Shown: piece by piece, positions 1 through 8,939 of the stretch | How positions within the stretch are numbered: position 1 is the first letter of the stretch | How the letters are laid out: every line of letters starts with the position of its first letter | Assembly (NCBI RefSeq): GCF_036231355.1 | Contig: NZ_CP109496.1 | Location: 2,170,001 to 2,234,000 of the forward strand | Reading direction: 5' to 3' | Length of the DNA: 64,000 bases | From: Streptomyces sp. NBC_01431 | GTDB lineage: Bacteria; Actinomycetota; Actinomycetes; Streptomycetales; Streptomycetaceae | Translations under genes and position numbers: made by a program | The notes under the pieces: generated by a model | What the model saw: only the letters and a program-made list of their open reading frames with translations | The model's database searches: none | What the model was told of the DNA's origin: nothing

Positions 1-73
1 CCGGATTCGCGCCCGATTTCGGGCAGCGTGAATTCGGTGTCGCGTCGCGCTTTCTTTGTATACGGCCCCGCTG

Positions 74-751
74 TTAAGCGCGGCTGCTCGCCGTGTGTAC
101 GGCAGGTTGCGAAGTCCTCACCGTGGCGGGGCGCCGCAGCCGATGGGCGGAAAACGATCGCTCGGCATGAAGGGCGGTGAGGGAACGGGCGCGTTCGGCG
201 TCGCCCCGGGCCACCGCGTCGGTGATCGCACCGAGTTCGGCCCAGGTCTCACCGGGCCGGGCCGACTGCTCGACCGCGTACATCCAGGCGATCTTGTGCC
301 TCAACTGCGTGAGCAGGGCTATCAGTCCGGGGCTGACGGAGGCCTGGGCCAGGGTCTCGTGGAACCAGCCGTCCAGCGAGCGCAGATCTTCGCCCTGGCC
401 GCGTCGGGCCCGGTCCTGACCGAGCCTCACCAGGCCGCGCAGCACTTTGAGATGGGCCTCCGAGCGGCGCGAAGCGGCCCGCGCGGCGGCCAACGGCTCA
501 AGCAGCACGCGCAGTTCGAGGAGGTCGGCGGCCTCCACATCGGTGGGCTCGGCCACCCAGGCACCGGCATGTCTGCGGGTGGTCACGAATCCCTCGGACT
601 CCAGGGTGCGCAGGGCTTCGCGCACCGGGACGCGCGAGACGCCGTAACGGCGGGCGAGTACCTCCTCGGTGAGCCGGCTGCCCCGCCCCAGGACGCCCGA
701 GACGATGTCGTCGCGGATCGCCGTGCATACCGAATGCGCCGGAATGTGCAT
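74..751 (-). CDS. GntR-family (FadR/FCD-type) transcriptional regulator
   Basis: A cytoplasmic DNA-binding regulator of about 225 residues. The N-terminal winged helix-turn-helix covers roughly residues 8-75 and includes RRYGVSRVPVREALRTLE, typical of GntR proteins. An all-helical FCD ligand domain follows (LLELRVLLEPLAAARA onward), then a short Arg/Ser-rich tail. I chose the ATG at 751 because GGAGG lies 7 bases upstream; longer versions in the same frame have no ribosome-binding site. The ligand is unknown, and FCD regulators usually sense small organic acids. No target gene is adjacent inside the window: the left neighbour is cut off and the M23 gene downstream is riboswitch-controlled. 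Confidence 0.88.
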   Translation of the reverse strand: MHIPAHSVCTAIRDDIVSGVLGRGSRLTEEVLARRYGVSRVPVREALRTLESEGFVTTRRHAGAWVAEPTDVEAADLLELRVLLEPLAAARAASRRSEAHLKVLRGLVRLGQDRARRGQGEDLRSLDGWFHETLAQASVSPGLIALLTQLRHKIAWMYAVEQSARPGETWAELGAITDAVARGDAERARSLTALHAERSFSAHRLRRPATVRTSQPAVHTASSRA

Positions 752-906
752 GGCCGAACCTCCGCATTGATACCCGCGAAACGCGGTCGGAAGACGTCGG
801 CCCATGACTGCCGACGCCTGCCGATGTCTGTTACGCGACTCTATTCCAGGCTCTGTTAATTCCCGGTGACGTGCCAAAACCAAGGGATATCTTTTGGCCA
901 ATGCGA

Positions 907-935
907 AAGGCCCCCGGCGGCATGCCGGGGGCCTT
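907..935 (-). terminator. Intrinsic terminator-like hairpin after the M23 peptidase gene
   Basis: A perfect 12-bp stem (AAGGCCCCCGGC with its complement) around a 5-nt loop lies about 20 bp past the M23 stop codon. There is no strong U-tract, as is common in Streptomyces. Confidence 0.75.
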
Positions 936-953
936 CGGTGAGCGTGGGTCGCC

Positions 954-1715
954 TCAGACGGAGACGCCGTGCGAGCGGAGGTAGGCGACCGGATCGATGT
1001 CCGAACCGTAGGTCGCGGCGGTGCGGGCCTCGAAGTGGAGGTGCGGGCCCGTGGTGTTGCCGGTGTTCCCCGACAGCGCGATCTGCTGGCCCGGCTCGAC
1101 CGTCTGGCCGACGGAGACCTGGATGACCGAGAGGTGGCCGTACTGGGTGTACGAGCCGTCGTTCATCTTGATCACTATGTTGTTGCCGTACGCACCGCCC
1201 CAGCCGGCCTCGACGACGGTGCCGAGACCCACCGCGTGCACCGAAGTGCCGCTGTCCGCGTGGAAGTCGATGCCGGTATGGGCGCCGGAGGACCACAGGG
1301 ATCCGCCGGTCTTGTAGCCGGTGGACACGTAGCTGTTCGCTATGGGAGCGACGAAGGTGTTGAGGCGCTTGCGCTCGGCCTCGCGAGCGGCGCGCTCCTT
1401 GGCCTCGCGGTCCGCCGTGGCCCGTTCCTCGGCCTTGCGCTTGGCGGCCGCCTCGGCCTCGGCCTTCGCCTTGGCCTTCGCGGCCGCCTGCTTCTGGGCG
1501 TCGGCCTGGGCGCCGAGCTGGCCGGCGAGGGAGTCGCCGATGACGATGGCCTGGGTGAGGCCGGTGTCGGCGACGCTCGGGGCGGCGGTGGCCGGGGAGG
1601 CGAGGGTGCCTACGACTCCGGCGGTGGCGAGGGTGGCGATGCCCGCGATGTTCGCGCTGCGGCGCGTCATACGGCTGGGCGCGCGATGCTTCCCGGTGGC
1701 ACGGGTGAACGCCAT
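954..1715 (-). CDS. Secreted M23-family peptidoglycan endopeptidase
   Basis: A 253-residue exported zinc peptidase expected to cut peptidoglycan cross-links. It has a basic N-terminus and a hydrophobic signal sequence (about residues 22-45, ending PATAAPS). An Ala/Lys/Glu-rich predicted coiled coil follows (about 72-117), then the M23 domain. Zinc ligands are visible as H146xxxD150 in HTGID and H225-L-H227 in GPHLHFEAR. The mRNA leader folds as a c-di-AMP riboswitch, so expression is probably coupled to c-di-AMP. This class of regulation is known for actinobacterial cell-wall hydrolases. It is monocistronic, with its own terminator. Which cross-link it cuts cannot be read from the sequence. 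Confidence 0.92.
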   Translation of the reverse strand: MAFTRATGKHRAPSRMTRRSANIAGIATLATAGVVGTLASPATAAPSVADTGLTQAIVIGDSLAGQLGAQADAQKQAAAKAKAKAEAEAAAKRKAEERATADREAKERAAREAERKRLNTFVAPIANSYVSTGYKTGGSLWSSGAHTGIDFHADSGTSVHAVGLGTVVEAGWGGAYGNNIVIKMNDGSYTQYGHLSVIQVSVGQTVEPGQQIALSGNTGNTTGPHLHFEARTAATYGSDIDPVAYLRSHGVSV

Positions 1716-1732
1716 GGAGTGGCGGTGTCCTT

Positions 1733-1885
1733 TCCTTCCATCTCGCCTACCGGGTTAGCTGACGGGTTCGGAGCAGGAAGGTCTCCTACGGGCCCCTCCG
1801 CGGGCGGAGGCGTCCGATTCACCCCAGGGACTGAATGGGTCCCCGGCTCCCCTGGCTCGCGCCGTACGGGGACTCGGCGATCACT
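1733..1885 (-). promoter_or_regulatory. c-di-AMP (ydaO/yuaA-class) riboswitch in the M23 peptidase leader
   Basis: On the minus strand the leader carries conserved blocks of the ydaO family in order: a CGCCGAGTC-like 5' element, GGAGCCGGGGACCC, GGGGTGAATC, then CTCCGAACCCGTCAGCTAAC followed by CCGGTAGGCGA, which closes the outer stem. This matches the actinobacterial form found upstream of peptidoglycan hydrolase genes. In that family ligand binding switches expression off. The aptamer ends 15-20 bases before the start codon, so control could act on termination or initiation. Exact edges are approximate. Confidence 0.9.
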
Positions 1886-2036
1886 GTCCGGTGCCGCGGG
1901 CGCGACGGGTGGTGACGGACAGCGGGACTGACGCTAGACGGCTCATCTTTCAATCACCAAACAGACACCGGGTTTTGTAGCGCACGCCACATGACAGAGG
2001 GGCAACCTCCCAACAAACCGGACAAACCCCTAGATA

Positions 2037-2076
2037 CAGGAGACCCCGGAGGCGCATCCGCCTCCGGGGTCTCCTG
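2037..2076 (-). terminator. Strong terminator hairpin after the M16 peptidase operon
   Basis: A perfect 18-bp stem (CAGGAGACCCCGGAGGCG with its complement) around a CATC loop, about 25 bp beyond the stop codon of the second M16 gene. Confidence 0.88.
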
Positions 2077-2101
2077 TGTGCTCGGTTGCCGAGTGCCTCA
2101 A

Positions 2102-3487
2102 TCAGCCTGCGACGACGGTCACTTCACCGATGCCGAGGGCGCGTACCGGCTCCTCGATCGTGGCCGCGTCACCGACGAGGACGGTGACCAGCCGGTCGGC
2201 CGGGAAGGCGCTGACGACGGCCGCCGTCGCCTCCACGGTGCCGGTCGCGGCCAGCATCGCGTACAGCTGCGCCTGGTAGTCGTCCGGCAGGAACTGCTCG
2301 ACCTGGTCGGCCAGCGTCCCGGCGACGGCCGCCGCGGTCTCGTACTTGAGCGGCGCGACGCCCACCAGGTTGTGCACGGCGGCCTCGCGCTCGTCGTCCG
2401 TCAGACCCTCCGCGGCCAGCGTGCGCAGCACCTTCCACAGGTCCTCAAGCGCCGGACCGGTGTTGGGGGTGTCCACCGAGCCGCTGATGGCGAGCATCGC
2501 CGCGCCGCCTTCGGGACCCGAGCGCAGCACCTGGCCGAAGGCCCGCACCCCGTAGGTGTAGCCCTTCTCCTCGCGCAGCACACGGTCGAGCCGGGAGGTG
2601 AGGGTGCCGCCCAGACAGTACGTGCCGAGCACCTGGGCCGCCCAGACCCGGTCGTGGCGGTCCGGTCCGATGCGGCCGATGAGCAGCTGGGTCTGGACCG
2701 CGCCGGGGCGGTCCACGATGACGACCCGGCCGGTGTCGTCGGCGGTGATCGGCGGGACGGGGCGCGGCTCGGCACGGTCGCCGGTCCAGTCGCCCAGCGT
2801 GTCCGCGAGGACCGCGTCGAGGTCGGTGCCCGAGAGGTCGCCGACGATGACGGTGACGGCCGTCGAGGGGCGGACGTACGTCTCGTAGAAGGCGCGCACG
2901 GCCGCCGCGTCGATCGCGGCGACGGTCTCCTCGGTGCCCTGACGCGGGCGCGACATACGCGCGGCGGCCGGGAACAGCTCCTTGGAGAGCTGCTTGGCGG
3001 CCCGCCGGGCCGGGTTGGCCTGCTCGTGCGGGATCTCGTCCAGGCGGTTGCGGACGAGCCGCTCGACCTCGGAGTCGGCGAAGGCGGGTGCCCGCAGCGC
3101 CTCGGCGAGCAGCGAGAGCGCCTTGGGGAGCCGGGAGACCGGCACTTCGAGGGAGACCCGGACGCCGGGGTGGTCGGCGTGCGCGTCGATGGTGGCGCCG
3201 CACCGCTCCAGTTCGGCGGCGAACTCCTCGGCGGAGTGCTTGTCGGTGCCCTCGGTCAGGGCGCGCGCCATGATCGTGGCAACGCCGTCGAGGCCCTCGG
3301 GCTCGGCCTCCAGGGGGGCCGCGAGGAACATCTCCACGGCGACGACCTGCTGGCCGGGGCGGTGGCAGCGCAGCACGGTCAGGCCGTTGGGGAGCGTGCC
3401 CCGCTCGGGGGCCGGGAAGGCCCACGGCTTGGCAGTGCCGGCGGCCGGCTGCGGGTGGAACTCCATGGTCACGACAGCGTCCGTCAC
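2102..3487 (-). CDS. M16-family peptidase-like subunit lacking the catalytic motif
   Basis: A 461-residue M16 fold protein, downstream partner of the catalytic M16 gene. It starts with GTG inside the upstream stop (GTGA overlap), which implies translational coupling and probably a 1:1 complex. The usual HxxEH zinc motif is absent: the equivalent stretch reads GLDGVATIMARALTEGT. It therefore resembles the non-catalytic partner of mitochondrial processing peptidase and of other bacterial two-subunit M16 enzymes. The C-terminal half keeps the substrate-groove elements (LGGTLTSRLDRVLREEKGYT). It probably helps bind extended peptides in the cytoplasm. The substrate is unknown. Confidence 0.88.
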   Translation of the reverse strand: MTDAVVTMEFHPQPAAGTAKPWAFPAPERGTLPNGLTVLRCHRPGQQVVAVEMFLAAPLEAEPEGLDGVATIMARALTEGTDKHSAEEFAAELERCGATIDAHADHPGVRVSLEVPVSRLPKALSLLAEALRAPAFADSEVERLVRNRLDEIPHEQANPARRAAKQLSKELFPAAARMSRPRQGTEETVAAIDAAAVRAFYETYVRPSTAVTVIVGDLSGTDLDAVLADTLGDWTGDRAEPRPVPPITADDTGRVVIVDRPGAVQTQLLIGRIGPDRHDRVWAAQVLGTYCLGGTLTSRLDRVLREEKGYTYGVRAFGQVLRSGPEGGAAMLAISGSVDTPNTGPALEDLWKVLRTLAAEGLTDDEREAAVHNLVGVAPLKYETAAAVAGTLADQVEQFLPDDYQAQLYAMLAATGTVEATAAVVSAFPADRLVTVLVGDAATIEEPVRALGIGEVTVVAG

Positions 3488-4827
3488 TGGCCCGCCTCTG
3501 CTTCCTCTTCGTTGCTTGCCTCGGGGGCGATGGGCTCGTACACCAGGACGGCCCGGTTGTCGGGGCGCAGTTTCGCGGCGGCGACCGCCTTGACCTCCTC
3601 GGCGGTGATGTCGAGGACCCGGTCGACAGCGGTCAGGGCGAGCTGCGGGTCGCCGAACAGCACGGCGTACCGGCACAGTTCGTCGGCGCGGCCGGCGACC
3701 GTGCCGAGCCGGTCGAGCCACTCGCGCTCCAACTGGGCCTGGGCGCGCTCCATCTCCTCCGCGGTGGGGCCCTCGGCGGCGAACCGCGCGAGCTCCTCGT
3801 CGACCGCGGCCTCGATGTCGGGGACCTCGACACCGCCGGAGGTCTTGACGTCGAGCCAGCCGAGCGAGGGGGCGCCGGCCAGGCGCAGCAGCCCGAATCC
3901 GGCGGCGACCGCGGTCTGGTCGCGGCGGACCAGGCGGTTGTGCAGCCGGGAGGACTCGCCGCCGCCGAGGACGGTCAGCGCCAGGTCGGCGGCGTCGGCC
4001 TCGCGGGTGCCGTCGTGCGGCAGCCGGTAGGCGGCCATCAGCGCGCGGGCCGGGACGTCCTCCTTGACGACCTCGCGCAGCTGCCCGCCGATGGTGTCGG
4101 GCAGCACTCCGTCGCGCGGCGGTTGCTTGCCGTCGTGGGTGGGGATGGAGCCGAAGTACTTCTCCACCCAGGCCAGCGTCTGCTCGGGGTCGATGTCGCC
4201 GACCACCGCGAGGACCGCGTTGTTGGGCGCGTAGTACGTCCGGAAGAAGTCGCGGGCGTCTTCGAGGGTCGCCGCGTCCAGGTCGGCCATGGAGCCGATC
4301 GGGGTGTGGTGGTAGGGGTGGCCCTCGGGGTAGGCGAGCGCGGTCAGCTTCTCGAAGGCGGTGCCGTAGGGCACGTTGTCGTAGCGCTGGCGGCGCTCGT
4401 TCTTGACGACGTCGCGCTGGTTCTCCATCGACTCCTCGTCGAGGGCGGCGAGGAGGGAGCCCATGCGGTCGGCCTCCAGCCAGAGCGCGAGCTCCACCTG
4501 GTGGGCGGGCATGGTCTCGAAGTAGTTGGTGCGCTCGAAGCTGGTGGTGCCGTTCAGCGAACCGCCGGCCCCCTGCACCAGCTCGAAGTGGCCGTTGCCG
4601 TGCACCTGGTGGGAGCCCTGGAACATGAGGTGCTCGAAGAGGTGGGCGAGGCCGGTGCGGCCCTTGACCTCGTGGCGCGAGCCGACGTCGTACCAGAGGC
4701 ACACCGCGGCGACCGGGGTCAGGTGGTCCTCGGAGAGCACCACGCGCAGGCCGTTGGCCAGCCGGTGCTCAGTGGCTGTCAGACCGCCGGAGGCGGCCTG
4801 CGCTGTGGCCGTGTGACCCATGGGCAT
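3484..4827 (-). CDS. M16-family zinc metallopeptidase, catalytic subunit
   Basis: A 447-residue M16 (pitrilysin/processing-peptidase) enzyme. The inverted zinc motif H62-L-F-E65-H66 lies in GLAHLFEHLMFQG, with a downstream acidic helix (LEADRMGSLL) expected to provide the third ligand. The GGGESSRLHNRLVRRD segment marks the second half-domain. No signal peptide is visible. The chosen ATG has GAAGGGA 7 bases upstream; another in-frame ATG lies two codons later. It is first gene of a two-gene operon with a non-catalytic partner, and it is transcribed divergently from parC across about 200 bp. Confidence 0.92.
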   Translation of the reverse strand: MPMGHTATAQAASGGLTATEHRLANGLRVVLSEDHLTPVAAVCLWYDVGSRHEVKGRTGLAHLFEHLMFQGSHQVHGNGHFELVQGAGGSLNGTTSFERTNYFETMPAHQVELALWLEADRMGSLLAALDEESMENQRDVVKNERRQRYDNVPYGTAFEKLTALAYPEGHPYHHTPIGSMADLDAATLEDARDFFRTYYAPNNAVLAVVGDIDPEQTLAWVEKYFGSIPTHDGKQPPRDGVLPDTIGGQLREVVKEDVPARALMAAYRLPHDGTREADAADLALTVLGGGESSRLHNRLVRRDQTAVAAGFGLLRLAGAPSLGWLDVKTSGGVEVPDIEAAVDEELARFAAEGPTAEEMERAQAQLEREWLDRLGTVAGRADELCRYAVLFGDPQLALTAVDRVLDITAEEVKAVAAAKLRPDNRAVLVYEPIAPEASNEEEAEAGQ

Positions 4828-5026
4828 GTACGTCCCTTCGTTCGCGATGTGCAGTACTGCGATGCGGAGTACTGGCGGGGAACTCCTGGTTTGAGAAGTC
4901 CTGCCACTGTATGCAAGCGCGCGGGCACCTGGCGAAGTTCCCGGGTCGCGGTCGGCGTTGTCAGTGGGACGGTCCACAATGGTCGGCAATAGCCCCGATC
5001 CGGTACGTGAAGGAGCAGCAGCCGCG

Positions 5027-7489
5027 ATGGCCCGCCGCAGCACGAAGACCCCGCCGCCGCCCGACGACTTCGAGGAGCGGATCCTCGACATCGACGTCGT
5101 CGACGAGATGCAGGGCTCCTTCCTTGAGTACGCGTACTCCGTGATCTACTCGCGGGCCCTGCCGGACGCCCGCGACGGAATGAAGCCCGTCCAGCGCCGC
5201 ATCGTCTACCAGATGAACGAGATGGGCCTGCGCCCCGACCGCGGCCACGTCAAGTGCGCCCGCGTCGTCGGCGAGGTGATGGGCAAGCTGCACCCGCACG
5301 GCGACGCGTCGATCTACGACGCGCTGGTGCGCATGGCGCAGCCGTTCTCCATGCGGCTGCCGCTGGTCAACGGCCACGGCAACTTCGGCTCGCTCGGCAA
5401 CGACGACCCGCCGGCCGCGATGCGGTACACCGAGTGCAAGATGGCCGACGCCACCTCGCTGATGACGGAGTCGATCGACGAGGACACGGTCGACTTCACC
5501 TCGAACTACGACGGCCAGGAGCGGGAGCCGGTCGCCCTACCGGCCGCTTACCCGAACCTGCTGGTCAACGGCTCGTCCGGGATCGCGGTCGGCATGGCGA
5601 CCAATATGCCGCCGCACAACCTGGGCGAGGTCATCGCCGCCGCCCGCCATCTGATCAGGCACCCCGACGCGGACCTGGAGGCGCTGATGCGCTTCGTCCC
5701 GGGTCCCGACCTGCCGACCGGCGGACGGATCGTGGGCCTGGGCGGCATCAAGGACGCCTACGAGTCGGGCCGCGGCACCTTCAAGATCCGCGCCACGGCG
5801 TCGGTGGAGAACGTGACGGCCCGCCGCAAGGGCCTGGTCGTGACCGAACTGCCCTTCACCGTCGGCCCGGAGAAGGTGATCTCCAAGATCAAGGACCTGG
5901 TCGGCTCGAAGAAGCTCCAGGGCATCGCCGATGTGAAGGACCTCACCGACCGCGCGCACGGCCTGCGTCTGGTCATCGAGATCAAGAACGGCTTCGTTCC
6001 CGAGGCCGTCCTTGAGCAGCTCTACAAGCTGACGCCGATGGAGGAGTCCTTCGGCATCAACAACGTGGCGCTGGTGGACGGGCAGCCGCTCACCCTGGGT
6101 CTCAAGGAGCTCCTGGAGGTCTACCTCGACCACCGCTTCGACGTCGTACGCCGCCGCAGCGAGTTCCGCCGCACCAAGCGCCGCGACCGGCTGCACCTGG
6201 TGGAGGGCCTGCTCGTCGCGCTGGTCGACATCGACGAGGTCATCAGGATCATCCGGTCGAGTGACAACTCGGCGCAGGCGAAGGAGCGCCTCATCGAGCG
6301 CTTCTCGCTGAGCGAGATCCAGACGCAGTACATCCTGGACACCCCGCTGCGCCGACTCACCAAGTTCGACCGGATCGAGCTGGAGAGCGAGCGCGACCGG
6401 CTGACCGGCGAGATCGACGAGCTGACCGGGATCCTGGACTCGGACAGCGAGCTGCGCAAGCTGGTGTCGGCCGAACTGGCCTCGGTGGCCAAGAAGTTCA
6501 GCACCGACCGGCGCACGGTGCTGCTCGAATCGGCGGGTGCCCCGGTGGCCGCAGTGGCCCTGGAGGTCGCGGACGACCCGTGCCGGGTGCTGCTCTCCTC
6601 GACGGGTCTGCTCGCGCGCACGGCGGGGGCCGAGGAGTTCACGACCGGGGAGGACGACAAGCGCGTCAAGCACGATGTCATCGTCTCGGCCGTGCCCGCG
6701 ACGCAGCGCGGTGACGTGGGCGTGGTGACGTCGACCGGACGGCTGCTGCGGCTGGCGGTGATCGATCTGCCGCAGCTTCCGGACACGGCGGCCGCGCCGA
6801 ACCTGTCGGGCGGGGCCCCGATCTCGGAGTTCCTGTCCTCGCTGGAGCCGGACGAGACGGTGGTCTGTCTGACCACGCTCGACGAGTCGTCGCCGGGGCT
6901 CGCGATCGGCACCGAACAGGGCGTCGTCAAGCGGGTGGTGCCCGACTATCCGGCGAACAAGGACGAGTTGGAGGTCATCACCCTCAAGGACGGAGACCGG
7001 ATCGTGGGCGCGGCCGAGCTCCGCACCGGCGAGGAGGACCTGGTCTTCATCACCGACGACGCCCAGCTCCTGCGCTACCAGGCGAGCCAGGTGCGCCCCC
7101 AGGGCCGTCCCGCGGGCGGCATGGCCGGCATCAAACTGGCCGACGGCGCCAAGGTCATCTCGTTCACGGTGGTCGACCCCGCCGGAGACGCGTCGGTGTT
7201 CTCGGTTGCCGGTTCGCAGGGCACGCTGCTCGGCGACACGGCGGTGTCGGCGAAGCTGACGCCGTTCGACCAGTATCCGCGCAAGGGCCGCGCCACCGGT
7301 GGGGTGCGCTGCCAGCGCTTCCTGAAGGGTGAGGACAAGCTGCTGTTCGCCTGGGCGGGCCCGGCCCCGGCCCGCGCGGCCCAGGCCAACGGCGCCCCGG
7401 CCCAGCTTCCCGAGCCCGACCCGCGCCGCGACGGCTCGGGCACACCGCTGGCCTCGCCGGTCGCGGTGGTGGCGGGCCCGGCGTCGTAG
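5027..7489 (+). CDS. parC: DNA topoisomerase IV subunit A
   Basis: An 820-residue type IIA topoisomerase A subunit that cuts and rejoins DNA with its ParE partner, encoded about 17 kb away on the other strand. The catalytic tyrosine is Y134 in [10 protein letters not shown]. The quinolone-resistance region reads [19 protein letters not shown]. The C-terminal beta-pinwheel has only a degenerate gyrase box ([11 protein letters not shown] instead of QRRGGKG), which favours a decatenase (ParC) over a GyrA supercoiling subunit. The ATG at 5027 has AAGGAG upstream; a longer in-frame start lacks one. The stop lies 19 bp from the converging CobW gene, with no hairpin between them. Confidence 0.93.
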   Translation: MARRSTKTPPPPDDFEERILDIDVVDEMQGSFLEYAYSVIYSRALPDARDGMKPVQRRIVYQMNEMGLRPDRGHVKCARVVGEVMGKLHPHGDASIYDALVRMAQPFSMRLPLVNGHGNFGSLGNDDPPAAMRYTECKMADATSLMTESIDEDTVDFTSNYDGQEREPVALPAAYPNLLVNGSSGIAVGMATNMPPHNLGEVIAAARHLIRHPDADLEALMRFVPGPDLPTGGRIVGLGGIKDAYESGRGTFKIRATASVENVTARRKGLVVTELPFTVGPEKVISKIKDLVGSKKLQGIADVKDLTDRAHGLRLVIEIKNGFVPEAVLEQLYKLTPMEESFGINNVALVDGQPLTLGLKELLEVYLDHRFDVVRRRSEFRRTKRRDRLHLVEGLLVALVDIDEVIRIIRSSDNSAQAKERLIERFSLSEIQTQYILDTPLRRLTKFDRIELESERDRLTGEIDELTGILDSDSELRKLVSAELASVAKKFSTDRRTVLLESAGAPVAAVALEVADDPCRVLLSSTGLLARTAGAEEFTTGEDDKRVKHDVIVSAVPATQRGDVGVVTSTGRLLRLAVIDLPQLPDTAAAPNLSGGAPISEFLSSLEPDETVVCLTTLDESSPGLAIGTEQGVVKRVVPDYPANKDELEVITLKDGDRIVGAAELRTGEEDLVFITDDAQLLRYQASQVRPQGRPAGGMAGIKLADGAKVISFTVVDPAGDASVFSVAGSQGTLLGDTAVSAKLTPFDQYPRKGRATGGVRCQRFLKGEDKLLFAWAGPAPARAAQANGAPAQLPEPDPRRDGSGTPLASPVAVVAGPAS

Positions 7490-7508
7490 CGTCGAGGCCC
7501 GGCGTCAA

Positions 7509-8939
7509 CTAGCGGACGGCTCCGGGGAGTTCATCGAATTCCCCGGGCCCGTCGGGCTCCTGGAGTTCTTCGCGCTCGTGGAGTTCCTCGGGCTCCAGGA
7601 GTTCTTCGCGCTCGTGGAGTTCCTCGGGCTCCTGGAGTTCTTCGCGCTCCAGGAGTTCTTCGTGCTCCTGGTCCTCCTGGTGCTCCTGCGGCGGTTCGGG
7701 GACGTAGCGCAGGACCCCCCACATGGCGCGCTCGTCCGGGGTGGCCCCCGGGCCGGACGTTACGCACTCGGCGAGTCGGCGGTGCAGCGCGGGCGCGTCG
7801 ATGCCGGAACCGATGAGGACGAGCTGGGTGAGGCGCTCCCGCGCGCGCCCCCAGGGCTCGGGGTAGAAGCGCAGGAACCTGCCGACGGCGTGCACGGTGT
7901 ACCTGTTGCGCGGGTCGTCGGCGCCGAAGTCGACAAACCCCTTGATGCGGTAGAGGCCCTCGGGCCGGGTGTCGAGGAAGGCCATCAGACGGCGCGGGTC
8001 CATCGGCACGTCCGAGGTGAACGCGACGGACTCGTACCCGGCATGCAGATGGCCGCCGCGCCCACGCCCCGGGCCGACTCGGTGGCTGTGCCCCTGACCG
8101 TGGCCGCCATCGCAGCACGCCCCGTGGCCGTGACCGCCCCCACAGCTGCCGCCTTCTCCGCCTTCTCCGCCTTCTCCGCCTTCTCCGCCGCTACAGTCGC
8201 AGCCGTGCCCGTCCCCTGCGCACGCTCCGTCTCCACAGCCCTCCCCCGCGCAGGCGCAGGCGCCGTCGCCGTCGCCGTCGCCGGGCAGGTCGTCCAGGAG
8301 GTCGTCGAAGGCGAGTTGGCCCACCCGTTCCGTGACGGGTCTGCGGTCGAAGAACAGCTCCGGGTCGACCCTGCCGTACTCGGCCTCGACCACCGCGGCC
8401 GCTCCCCCGAGCGCCGTGCGCAGCCGGGCCAGGTCCGCTGCGTCCACCCGGTCCGTCTTGTTGAGCACGACCAGGTCGGCGATGGCCAAGTGCCGTTCGA
8501 TCTCGGGGTGCTTGTCGCGGGTGGTGTCATACTCCGCCGCGTCGACCACCTCGACCAGGCCCCCGTACACGATCCGCGGGTTCTCGCTGGCGAGCAGCAT
8601 CTTCACGAGTTCCTGGGGTTCGGCGAGGCCGCTCGCCTCGATGACGATGACGTCGAGGCGGGCGGCGGGCCGGGTGAGCCGGTCCAGGTAGAGATCGAGT
8701 TCGCTCGCGTCCACGGCGCAGCACAGGCAGCCGTTGCCGAGCGAGACGGTCGAGTCGCCGAGTTGCCCGGCCACCGTCATCGCGTCGATCTCGATGGAGC
8801 CGAAGTCGTTGACGATGGCCCCGATCCGGGTGCCGCGGCCGGCTCTGAGCAGATGGTTGAGCAAGGTGGTCTTGCCCGATCCGAGGAAGCCCGCGAGGAC
8901 GATGACGGGGATCTGCTGGCTCGGGTTCGGGCTGCTCAC
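7509..8939 (-). CDS. CobW/COG0523-family G3E GTPase, putative metallochaperone
   Basis: A 476-residue GTPase of the family that loads metals (Zn, Co or Fe) into targets. The P-loop is GFLGSGKT (17-24), the family metal motif is GNGCLCC with CxCC at 71-74, and NKTD at 160-163 reads guanine. Between the GTPase and CobW C-terminal domains lies an unusual insert (about 220-300) rich in Cys, His, Gly and Asp, resembling a metal-storage patch. The C-terminus is an acidic six-residue repeat of the form (R/P)EEL(L/H/Q)E. The start is GTG with GAGGAAGG upstream. No Zur site was recognised. The metal is unknown. Confidence 0.9.
   Translation of the reverse strand: MSSPNPSQQIPVIVLAGFLGSGKTTLLNHLLRAGRGTRIGAIVNDFGSIEIDAMTVAGQLGDSTVSLGNGCLCCAVDASELDLYLDRLTRPAARLDVIVIEASGLAEPQELVKMLLASENPRIVYGGLVEVVDAAEYDTTRDKHPEIERHLAIADLVVLNKTDRVDAADLARLRTALGGAAAVVEAEYGRVDPELFFDRRPVTERVGQLAFDDLLDDLPGDGDGDGACACAGEGCGDGACAGDGHGCDCSGGEGGEGGEGGEGGSCGGGHGHGACCDGGHGQGHSHRVGPGRGRGGHLHAGYESVAFTSDVPMDPRRLMAFLDTRPEGLYRIKGFVDFGADDPRNRYTVHAVGRFLRFYPEPWGRARERLTQLVLIGSGIDAPALHRRLAECVTSGPGATPDERAMWGVLRYVPEPPQEHQEDQEHEELLEREELQEPEELHEREELLEPEELHEREELQEPDGPGEFDELPGAVR
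7557..7664 (-). repeat. 18-bp tandem repeat encoding an acidic hexapeptide tail
   Basis: Six consecutive 18-bp units (for example ctcctggagttcttcgcg on the plus strand) with few differences lie in frame at the 3' end of the CobW gene. They encode alternating REEL and PEEL hexapeptides. Confidence 0.9.
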
